From NCBI GenBank assembly GCA_949358305.1, contig OX442315.1, forward strand, positions 35,552,427-35,616,426: 64,000 nucleotides of DNA, in the 5' to 3' direction. Every line of letters begins with the position of its first letter. The stretch's first letter is position 1. Of this stretch, positions 27,185 through 37,019 are shown piece after piece. A program made the translations under genes and the position numbers. Under the pieces are notes generated by a model, which did not search any database, was not told the DNA's origin, and saw only the letters and a list, made by a program, of their open reading frames with translations. The stretch comes from Strigamia acuminata. Taxonomy: Eukaryota; Arthropoda; Chilopoda; Geophilomorpha; Linotaeniidae.

Positions 27185-27410
27185 GTAATGCATTTCTGGT
27201 GTTTGGGTCTATAATTTTGGATTACTACACCAGTGATACGGCTCGGCCAATGGGAGAAGGCCACCCTTTTGAGTCGAACAAGAGTATAGTGTCTATGCTA
27301 ACTGACATGGGCTTTCGAAGCCCGTTCCGAATCCCCGAATCTCCGAATCTTTACAATTAACAAAAATTTTGAATTTTTTGTCGGATATTGGACAAAAGTT
27401 AAATCCTGTG
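27185..27410. repeat. Two adjoining dispersed repeat fragments
   Basis: 27187-27270 resembles 5826-5925 and the right end of 27540-28317 (CGGCTCGGCCAATGGGAG). 27303-27405 matches 22596-22692. Neither has a full element structure here. Confidence 0.55.
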
Positions 27411-27539
27411 GAAATAAATCCTGTGGAAATAAATCCAGTTGAATCGTGTGTTGCTTTACATTTTTATTTATGTAGATTTTAGCATTATTAGGCTTAAAAG
27501 TGCTAAATAACAGTTGTTACATGCAGATGTTGTGAATAT

Positions 27540-28317
27540 ACTCCAAACTGATACAACGTGGTCCTAACTTCTATTGGTTGAGTCGGATTACGCCTACCTG
27601 TGGACTGTGCTCTACTACGTGGCAAAGTAGTTCTGTTTATATTTAATGAATTTCAGTGTAAAAAGTGATTAGAATTATGGATTTTATTTAAAATAAGCTT
27701 TCCCCCTTTTAATCAATCAATCAATGTTAGCATACCGTACCGCCCCGTTTAAACGCCCGGGTTCATTGGCCCAAAAGTTTATAGGCGCCGGGCCCGTATA
27801 AACGCCGGGCTTCAAATAGGCGCCGGATTGACGGGTACGTCCAGATAACGTGCCAAAATCTGCACAAAAATTGACGCTACTTCAATTGTTGGCATTTCTA
27901 AAGCAGGTGCCTTTGCTATTTCAGAGCATTTATTAGCAAAATGGGACGTTTAGATTAATTTAAAATTAAAAAAATAAAAATTTAATTCAAAAAATGTTTA
28001 TTAGTCCAAAAAAAATGTTCTTCTGCAGTAATTTAAACTTTTTTTGGGTTAAGCGCAGGTCCCGTTTAAACGCCGGGCTTCAAATAGGCGCCGGGAGAGC
28101 CGGTCGAAAAAAGGAATTAAACGCCCGGGCGTTTAAACGGGGCGGTACGGTAGTTTGTTGGTTTCTTTTGACAAGTAAAAAAAGATTTAGTTTTTTATTG
28201 GCAATACTTTGCCTGGTCAGAGACTATTCTGGTGATATGGGCTACTTTTTTGTGCTACTACGCCAGTGAGACGGCTCAACCAATAGGAGTTAGGACCACG
28301 TTGTATCGGTTTGGAGT
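27540..28317. mobile_element. MITE with ACTCCAAACTGATACAACG ends, interrupted by another MITE
   Basis: Terminal inverted repeats of about 46 bp (27540-27585 against 28272-28317) differ at only about three positions. The inner part carries a complete second MITE (27734-28151). The right end lies only 60 bp upstream of the ATG of the ZYG11/ZER1 gene. Confidence 0.75.
27734..28151. mobile_element. Nested 418-bp MITE with CCGTACCGCCCCGTTTAAAC ends
   Basis: Perfect terminal inverted repeats of about 27 bp, CCGTACCGCCCCGTTTAAAC onward into GCCCGGG. Subterminal motifs AAACGCCGGGCTTCAAATAG and GGCGCCGG recur on both sides. It is inserted within 27540-28317, so it is the younger of the two. Confidence 0.8.
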
Positions 28318-28376
28318 ATCGCCATATTGTTAACTGTGGTAGTTGTGCATTTGCAGGTAGCACCCAAGTCGGAATA

Positions 28377-31300
28377 ATGTACGACACACCGGTATCCCTA
28401 CAAGACTCGTGCATCGACTTCATTTGCGACAACATTTTTGCAATCTGCGACACGCAAGTGAGCGATGACCAAGTCTCTCGGCTTCTCCTCAAAGACGAAG
28501 AGACTTACCTGCACAGCGACATTGCGGAGCAGCTCTTATTCACCCTCTCAGAACGGGGCAAAATCGACGACACGACTCTGACCTTCTTTGACTCTCGCGT
28601 CACGCGCTTGCGCAACGTAAGACTGCGCAACGCGTCTCGCCTCACGCAGAAGGGACTGCGCACTTTGCGACCCCACCACATCACCCACTTGGAAGCCAGC
28701 GGCTTGACCCTGGTGACCGTCAACGACTTGATCGGCTGCCTGGGAGAGTGGACGCTGCAGAATTTGCGCACTTTGAACGTCGCCAACTCGACGTTCATCA
28801 ACAATGTGAAGTATTGCGTGGTTGTGTCACTTTCAAAGTTGCGCAACTTGCATACTTTGAATGTGAGCAACACGGAATTCAACAGACACGGCTTGGAGAT
28901 CGTGGCCGAGGATCTGGTGATGCTGGAGCACCTCGACATCTCGGGCACGCGCGTGTCGGACATCGCGCCGCTGCGCAAGTGCCGCAATCGGCTCAAGTCG
29001 CTCAACATGTACAACATCTTCAGCTCGAGTCGTGACGAGGTCATCTCCATCATTTGCGAGCTGCATCAGCTGCGCCATCTGGATATATCGGACGATCGGG
29101 ACGAGCATCCGTTCGAGAGGCTGTCTCAGTTCCGGTGTCGGATTTCGGAACTACTTCAGCGACATGCTTGCCTTCCTCATCTCAAGTCGCTCGACATTTC
29201 CGGCAAAGAAGGAATTGAATTAGTCGATCTCAGGTTGGTTTACTCGTCAGGAGCACACTAAATCTTAGATTTATTAACCTTTGGAGGCATAAGGCTGTAC
29301 GGATTTATGGACAAGCTCTTTCTGGAATAGGAAAATTTTATTTTTTTATCCATTTTTTTTGCTGAAAACTTGTGATTTTGTTTATATCATACTGAATCTT
29401 AACTCGGGTGAAATTTTAAGTCATTGGTCATTTATTTAATTAATTATGCTAAATGTAAATTTTCTGCCCCTTAAAATTCCAGCAAAACTATTACGCTGGC
29501 TTTGCTGTCTAAAGGTAGGTTCACACTTGTGTTCACACTAGGAGCGACGCAACGCAACGCAAGCAAAAAGTAATCAAACGCAACGCAGAGTCTGTTCACA
29601 CTGTAGGGCACGTGTGAACAGAGCTGCAACAATTGACGCTGCGTCTGGCCAATCGGATGGTTTCAATGAAATCTGGAATTGGATCTAGTTCTAGAACTAG
29701 TTCCAGAATCCGAAAATGGCGGCCTGTTTGCATGTGGCAAAGACTCACCAACCAAACGTGAATCGACGAGAGTTGAAGTCGATCGTGATTGGTTGGACGC
29801 AAGACCTTTCCTTGCGTTGCGTCGCTTACTTCAACTCGGAGTTGAAGCAGGAATTGGCGACAACGTCAAGAATTTTTGGACGCAAGCAGCTTGCGTTGCA
29901 TCAGTTTTCTTGCGTTGCGTCTAGTGTGAACACAAGTGTGAACCTACCTTAAGAAAGAGCGTTTCAGTAACAGCTTTTCGCATAATTGCTGACGAAAATG
30001 ACAGTTTTGAATAAAAATACAGTAATTGCTTAATTTGAGGGATACCATATCATTAGTAAAAAATCTTTGATAAATGAGTTTAAGTGAATCCAAACCCTGA
30101 ACTGGAGGTACACAATAAAAAAACAGGAAGTTTGTTGAACCATACAGTTACTACGTACAATAGGTTTTCAGTCATAAAGAAAATAGGGTGTTAAAAAAAA
30201 GTGAGGGTCAATCATTAGAAATTGAGTTTTGCACTTGCAGGATATCCTGATTCCAGAATAGGGTATTAAATGGGTCATAAGATTCATCTACCCACCTTTT
30301 TTTTATGCATGTAGCCTCATTTTTTCTATAACATAGTAAAAGTTGAGGGGATGGTTATTGCCCCAACTTTTTTTTTTATTCACTTCCCTGTCATTCATGA
30401 CCCACACACTATTCATACACAGATGCACAAGTTTATTTGTGTTTTCAATGGAAATGAGGAAAAGTTGACTTGATCTTAATTGATGGGGGTTCTTTATTTA
30501 TTTTGTTGTTTACTAATGTCTCTGATAAACTTTTGCACTGGTCACAATTTCTGAGGGTGGAAATTGAATGTAGGACACTAAGTTTTCTGGAATATTCCAT
30601 AAAACAATGTCAATCAAATACAGAATAAAATAAAATTTTTAGATGTGACATCTATTCTAAAACTTAAATGGAAATCACTTTTGTTGAACGAACTTATTTG
30701 ACTCCAGACAGAGAATTTGCATTAGGAATAAAGAAACACTAGCTGCATTCAAAAACTAAAATATTTTGTGTTTTACTTCAATTTTAAACCAAAAATGACA
30801 TCATTTCCTGTTTAAACCCATGTTAAAACTTAAAATACACTTAAACTAAAATTGTTATTTTAATTTTTGAATGCAGCTACCGTCTTCCCCCGAACATAAC
30901 GTCATGACGTTGTGTTCGAATACAACGACACCTGACGTTTTATTCGAACATTACGTCATGACGTTATATTCGTACTTTTTCATGCAACTTTTGAAAAATC
31001 AGAAAAATCAGAAATTGAGCATGTAAATTGGACAATTCGTGCCAAATTTGTTTTTCAATACGTGTCAAATTCGTGTACAATTTGTTTTACAATTCGTGTA
31101 CAATTCGTTTTACAATTCGTGTCCAATTCGTGTAGAATTCGCAGGGCCGTGCCGACCTATGAGGCGAAGAGGCGGCCGCCAGGTGGCCATGCCTTGGTAA
31201 ATTTATATACCACGGCATGGCCACCTGGCGGCCGCCTCTTCGCCTCATAGGTCGACACGGCCCTGATAATTTGTGTTTAATTCGTATCAAATTCGTGTCC

Positions 31301-34300
31301 AATTCTTGTCAAAATTCGTGTCGAATTCGTTTTTTCAGCATTGCGCCCGTTAAAAGCGCACCTGCAATGCTTCCCGGCATCGCACCCGTCAATGCACTCG
31401 AATATAACGTCATGACGTTGTATTCGAATACAACGTCATGACGTTATATTGGAAGTGACGTTATATTCGAGAAATCGCTAAAACTTTCGAAAATAGCGAT
31501 TTTCGAAAAAACTTGAATATAACGTTATGACGTTATGTTCGGGGGAAAACGGTAGTAGTATTGGTCGGCAGTTTAAGTAGTGTGGCGTTGAAACGTTAGT
31601 GCGTTGTTCAGCTTGTTGCCAATTAACGCCTGCGTTACGTTATTTTGTGAATAATGCAACGCCTCGCACGAAAATAATAACGCACATGCCTACACATTCT
31701 AATCTGTAGAAAAAAGTACTCTGGAAGCTCCATTGAGCATTTTAGCAGAATTTTATGGTGAATTGTTACAGTTTGTCAGAAAATAAGTCACTTAGGATTA
31801 AACACCTAATTCACTTTATTGGCTTGGCATTAAATCTATTGTGTCAATCTTTTTTTCCTGTTCGTTACATTGATTTTTTTTTTTGCTTTATTTTTTATTA
31901 CTAACTGGATTATAAATATTTAAGATATGGGTTGGTGACTAATGACCTACTTGCTTCACTTTTTTTCCCTCACTTTCTCAATGTGAGGGCAAATTGGGAA
32001 AATCTTTTTAGGTCACTATGTTAATGGGTCTTTGTACAAGGGCACCAGATGCAAAAGAAAATGATATCCTTTTGTTGAATTATCTGATGATTAATTAGTT
32101 TTATTTTTTTTTAAGGAAATTTCTTTTTGGACATCCCAAAATGTACTTTTTAGGATTGGTGCAAACTAATGTCTGTTGCGATTCGATGTTCACAGACTCA
32201 TTACATGTACTTTATAACAAAAATCTAACGGTAAAGTAAATTCTTCTGAGAAGGAAATTAAAGCTTTAAATGTCACATTCTTGAAATTGTAGGTAACTGG
32301 CAGTGGTAATGAAAATCAAATTTTGGAAGCTCTTCGCCGGTATCCATACAGGGTACTTTATACTCTAAAATCATTATACTACCTCTTTCCGCTGACTCAA
32401 ACGTATGCAGAACCAAGATTGGATGTACTTAAAGTAAGTTATGACTTAAGCGTCGATAGATGGACCTAAAAATTTCACTTTCTCACATAATACCGTATTA
32501 TATCGATTAAGAGCCGCGGCTCTAATCCAAAACTGCGATTTTTGGCATTGCAATTTATGAACAAAGTTCATCGTTCATGAGGTTAAATACGGAAACAATA
32601 CCGTACTTTTGCAAAAATACGGTATTCTTGGTGTCTCAGCCGCGGCTACTATTCGAGGGCGATTCTTAATCGTTAAAATACGGTAATAGCATTTTTGCCA
32701 CAAGGCGGTCTTATACCTGGTTTGCACTAGAAAGTACGGGCTAGCCTAATATTTGAAACTACCATATTTCTTCAATTCTAAGACGCCATAGATTGTAAGA
32801 TGCTCTTCTTTTTTAGAGATATATATATATTTAGGGGGAAAAATGCATCTTAATCGAAGATACAGAGTAAACGGTAGTTCTGGATGATTTTGCCTACATT
32901 AGGCTAATGTGTTTGCAACAAGAATAAAAAATTCACAAATCTAAGCTACCATGTAGCCAATAGACAATCAACAGACAATGCTGTGCATGGAATCGTGGGA
33001 AGATTTCTGGTCAGTTGTCTAGGGCTTTTGCATTTGGATTATCTAGTTTAAAAATTTTTAAACCAGATAATTTTTGGCTGATGTGTTTACATTAAGAACC
33101 AGAACTAAATTTAAATGTTAGGCTACCCCAAACTTTGCAGTGTGTATGATGATAAAGATTAAAATTGCTTAATGGGACAGACTGGTTGTTTTCTATTTAA
33201 GATTTACAATGCACATTAGTTATTAAAAATTACATTTATCATATGGTTTCCTTCATTTATTAGAGAGTTTGCGGGATGCATTTTTCCCTTACAGTTAAAG
33301 ACTATATGGTATAAAAATAGTGTAAGGAAAAAATGATAAATTAAGTTTTTGCGGGCTGCACTTTTCCCTTATCACTACACTATTTCAGCCAACTACTGGC
33401 AGTTAGTAATTTTGAGCCTAAAAATTCAATTTTGGGTGTAAATATGCAAATTTCTGCATAAAATTCCATTATTATGCCTATAAAGTATGGTTTTGGGCCT
33501 AAATTTCAATTTTGGGCCTCACTTATCATTCAATCTACATACCTATGACTGTGATGTGTTTGATTGGGACAACAAAATAATCGCCATTTGCAATGGGCGG
33601 AGCTAACAATATAGTGTTCTCAATTCTGATTGGCTGTGCTATATTTTAATTTAGTGTTGAAAACGATACACTAAAGATTTTTCTCTTACGATATGGCACT
33701 AAAATAGTGTAACGTGGCACAAAATAAGGTAAAATGCATCCCGCAAACTCTCTATTTACTAAAACAATTTAAAAGTAATTTATTTTTAAGGGACTTTTTT
33801 CTTACAATTATGTAAACCAAAAGGAGCCAGGCTATCACTTTAATTTAATAAAGCCTGCTCTCTTTAACTTGCAATGAATCTTCCAATAAGCAAAACTCTT
33901 AAGAGAATAATCCGTTTAGATAATTTTGCCAGGCATGAAAGCACATCCAAAACAATTAGGAATTCAAATGGGAGCCACAGCATGTCTGTACAACTTATGT
34001 AAAGGAGAGTACGGCCAGAAAATTCATCCTCATCTATTGAAGACAATTGTGGAATTGACTTTGACTGCCATGGAAAGTTTCCCAACTCACGCCCAGCTGC
34101 AGAAAAACACGCTGCTTACTTTGTGCAGTGACAGGATCTTGCAAGAAGTGGTTGGTTGGTTTTTGCAACAATATTAATTGGATTATTTCATTTTTTTTTT
34201 TTTATTCTAGACTTTTGATAAATTCCGATGTGCACGACTGGTCATGGATTGTTTGTGCATGTTTGACGATTCCTCAATGAATCGTATGTGCGTTGCAATT

Positions 34301-36857
34301 TGTTCCATTTTAGCAGCGAAAATCTCAACTACGGAGACCTCGAGTTTGGGGGCCAAGCCCTGCTACATGAAAAAGTTGCTGTCAATTGTAAGGAGCAAAA
34401 TGGACGAAGGAGTGGTTGATATTACGATGAAGTTCACGCTGAGTGCACTTTGGAACTTAACTGGTAATTGAAACGCTTAAAAAACAGAGCGATTGTTTGA
34501 CGTCGAACCACTTTTCGTCAATTCTTACCCTTGTTGCCTCTGAAACGTGGTTTTAGACTTCTAAACCCTATATTTAGAAAGTCTAATAATAAGAAAGTCC
34601 ATCCGTCCGTCTGTCCGCATCAATTCCTCCAAAACGAAATGGGCAACAGCAATGAACTCAGCATACCTTCATTCGGTGACTAAGGAATTTTCGTATTTCT
34701 CCGACAAGACAGACAGATGCATTTCTATATACGTGTAGAAGGGGTTTAGAAGTCTAAGATGTAAGGCTTCCATGCATTACGGATACAATCTTGTTTCAGT
34801 TTGCATTTGCAAAATAAACTCGAAAATTGGTGCAAAATCCGAGCGTGGGGCCCATGTTTATTGTATACATCGGGCGGATTTATACGTTCTCGCAGTTCAG
34901 AAAGAAATAGGGCCATTGCGAGACTGGTTTATTCGGTTATTCGGCCAAAATATTGAATATTGTGTATTCTGCCGATTACATACGTTAAGTGTTTTTAAAT
35001 AAACTTAACATATGGATGAATAGAATTGTGCGACTCGAGTAATCGCTCTTGAAGCCGTTGCCTTGTTTTTGGGTAGTTGGAGTCATTAATGTCGGATCGT
35101 TTAGATGAATCTCCACAAACTTGTGGCGTATTTCTGAACGAAGGTGGTCTGGAATTGTTCCTGGATGTCATTGAAGTATGAAGAAATAAATAAATGTTGT
35201 ATATTAACACTCGAATTACGTTCTAATCGCAATAATGTTGTTTACAGACATTTCAAACCAAAAGTGCAGTTGAAACCAAAGTACTAGGATTAATGGTAGG
35301 CATTCAAAATTTGAATTTCAAATTTCTTTCAGCGTATTAAGGATGAGAAATGACGGATTTAGATCGCCCATCCAAGTATTGACCAGACCTAACCAATTTT
35401 TGATCGGTTTTGGACGACATTTTATGTCAATCAAACAGATTTGCGGTTATTTGAGTGGCGTCATTTGTGATTTGTTTGACATTTTCAGAACAATATTGCA
35501 GAAGTGAAAGATTTGAGACCGGCTCTCATGATGGAGAATTTCATAGTTGGTCTGAGGTAAAATTTTTAGAATTTAATTCACATACGTTGTACTTATTTCA
35601 ATAAATTCCCAGGTCACTTCTCAAGTCCTCCCATATAGATGTCAGTTATTTTGCTGCTGGAATCATTGCACATTTAGCTAGCGACGGTGCTTGCAATTGG
35701 ACCGTAACAACAATCTCTCGGGAAGATGTTTTAAAGGATTTGGTATGCCAATATTTAAACAAATACCGTATTTTACCGATTAAGAGTTGTCCTCGAATAG
35801 TAGCCGGGGCTGAGACACCAAGAATACCGTATTTTTGCAAAAGTACGGTATTGTTTCCGTATTTAACCTCACGAAGGATGAACGTACCGTATTACCTCAC
35901 ATAAAGCGGTATGCCGTTGGGCATGGGTTTACCAGGTTTTTAAAATTGCGTACAAAAAGTTTATACCGGCATGCCGGTATAAAGCGAAACGTGCCGGCTG
36001 CCGGTATGAGTGAAAAAGCGAAATTTTTGTTTTTTACTCTATAGAGCCCCAGATGAATAATTATGTTGGTTTTTAGGCCTAAAATTTAAATTTTCCTAAT
36101 TTTCTGCAGGTTTTTACTAAAATCTTGGTAAATTTATAGAAATTTAAGACAATTTCATACATTTTGAAGATCTAAAAGGATTTTAGGCTTGTTTTGGCAG
36201 AATTCTCATTTAGAAAAATTCGTTCTCACTTACACCGGCATGCCGTTAAAAACGAGGTTTATCGGCATGCCGGTCATAACTCACACTACACCGGCACCGG
36301 CATGCGGCTTAATGTGAGGTAATTCGGTAATTGCTGACAAAAATGGCAGTTTTGAATTAGAGCCGTGGCTGTTAATCGATAAAATACGGTACTTTAAATA
36401 AAATATTTTTCAAGAAATATAGTTAGTACTTAATGCATCTGCTTGTTATTAGGCTGAAGCTGTTCTTAATTGGGTGACACCCGAAGGAGAAATGGTAGCA
36501 TACCGCTCTTTCAGTCCATTTTTTCCTTTGCTCACTTGTTATGAGACAAAGGAAGTGCAGTTATGGGCTGTTTGGGCTGTCCACCATGTCTGCACAAAAA
36601 ATAGTAAATTTATTTTGATTTTTTTTATTCAATAAAATCAAAATAAAAAATGTTTTTGTTTGTTTTTAGCTAAAAGATATTGCCCCATGTTGCTTGAAGA
36701 AGGCGGCGTGAAGCTGTTGGCAGAGCTTTTATCATCATCCCAAATCAGTAATGAAGTGAAGGAGATATGTCTTAAAATCATGGATGTTCTAAGGAGAGAA
36801 GGGAGCGTGTTTAATTATCAAATTCTGCCTATGGAGGAGTGTGTAACCATGTGTTAA
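28377..36857 (+). CDS. ZYG11/ZER1-family substrate receptor of CUL2 ubiquitin ligase
   Basis: Exons: 28377-29233, 32116-32230, 32293-32433, 33933-about 34150, about 34211-34462, 35105-35175, 35248-35295, 35489-35556, 35613-35742, 36453-36603 and 36670-36857. Most junctions join in phase; the one before 33933 does not, so one exon is probably missed there. Exon 1 opens MYDTPVSLQDSCIDFICDN and carries leucine-rich repeats (RTLNVANST, HTLNVSNTEF, LEHLDISGTRVSD, LKSLDISG). Later exons carry armadillo-like helices (MGATACLYNLCKGEY, TLSALWNLTG, SYFAAGIIAHLASDG, LWAVWAVHHVC, RYCPMLLEEGGVKLL). ZYG11B and ZER1 are CUL2 receptors that bind N-terminal glycine degrons. The start resembles ZER1 more than ZYG11B, but I leave the paralogue open. 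ATG 28377 was chosen because the earlier in-frame start lies in the MITE next door. Confidence 0.85.
29513..29949. mobile_element. 437-bp MITE with TAA target duplication
   Basis: Perfect 29-bp terminal inverted repeats begin AGGTAGGTTCACACTTGTG. TAA flanks both sides (29510-29512 and 29950-29952), which suits the 3-bp duplication of PIF/Harbinger elements. Subterminal ACGCAACGCAACGCAAGC motifs are also inverted at the far end (CTTGCGTTGCGTC). Lies in the first intron of ZYG11/ZER1. Confidence 0.85.
30741..30878. mobile_element. 138-bp MITE, family A, second copy
   Basis: Same ends as 1531-1651 (AGCTGCATTCAAAAACT and its complement). It abuts the next MITE at 30878 directly. Lies in the first intron of ZYG11/ZER1. 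Confidence 0.75.
30878..31554. mobile_element. 677-bp MITE with TACCGTCTTCCCCCGAACAT ends
   Basis: Terminal inverted repeats of about 33 bp with two or three differences. AACGTCATGACGTT and TATTCGAA motifs repeat inside on both strands, and AATTCGTGTC-like units fill the middle. A near-perfect palindromic element sits in its centre (31142-31265). Confidence 0.75.
31142..31265. mobile_element. 124-bp foldback element nested in a MITE
   Basis: Arms of about 51 bp (31142-31192 and 31215-31265) starting CAGGGCCGTGCCGACCTATG are nearly perfect inverted repeats around a spacer of about 22 bp. GC-rich in a very AT-rich host element. It would extrude as a long hairpin. Confidence 0.75.
32491..32685. 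mobile_element. MITE family B, copy 1
   Basis: Ends TACCGTATTATATCGATTAAG and CTTAATCGTTAAAATACGGTA are inverted. Internal AATACCGTACTTTTGCAAAA and CAGCCGCGGCTACTATTCGA motifs are shared, in reverse orientation, with 35764-36391. Intron of ZYG11/ZER1. Confidence 0.7.
33262..33753. mobile_element. 492-bp MITE with AGAGAGTTTGCGGGATGCAT ends
   Basis: Perfect inverted repeats of about 24 bp. The flanks ATTTATT and ATTTACT look like a 7-8 bp target duplication with one change, which would suit a hAT element. An internal GCGGGCTGCACTTTTCCC repeats the end motif. Confidence 0.75.
34553..34757. mobile_element. 205-bp MITE with TTAGACTTCTAAACCC ends
   Basis: Inverted ends TTAGACTTCTAAACCC and GGGGTTTAGAAGTCTAA lie around a (TCCG)n-like core at about 34598-34615. 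Intron of ZYG11/ZER1. Confidence 0.7.
35764..36391. mobile_element. MITE family B, copy 2, split by a nested MITE
   Basis: Reverse-oriented relative of 32491-32685. It is interrupted at 35885-36329; its two halves align to copy 1 on either side of that insertion. Intron of ZYG11/ZER1. Confidence 0.7.
35885..36329. mobile_element. 445-bp nested MITE with TACCGTATTACCTCACAT ends
   Basis: Inverted ends TACCGTATTACCTCACATAA and TTAATGTGAGGTAATTCGGTA (two differences). GGCATGCCGGTATAA and ACCGGCATGCCG motifs recur inside, again inverted. Inserted into MITE family B copy 2. Confidence 0.75.
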
Positions 36858-37019
36858 TATTATATTTTAATGCAAAGAATGCATATATAAAAAGCTGTAA
36901 ATAAGATTTTGCAATTTCGACTAGTCAGGTGTAGAAATGTTAAATAAAATATGTTGAACGATGTAAAATATTTTTTTTTTAATATTTTCCTAGAAAATGA
37001 TAAAGTTTTTGCTTTATGT

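Noticed and set aside
28505-29108. Minus-strand open frames opposite the LRR exon of ZYG11/ZER1
   Set aside because: Shadows of a GC-richer exon; the plus-strand frame matches the family.
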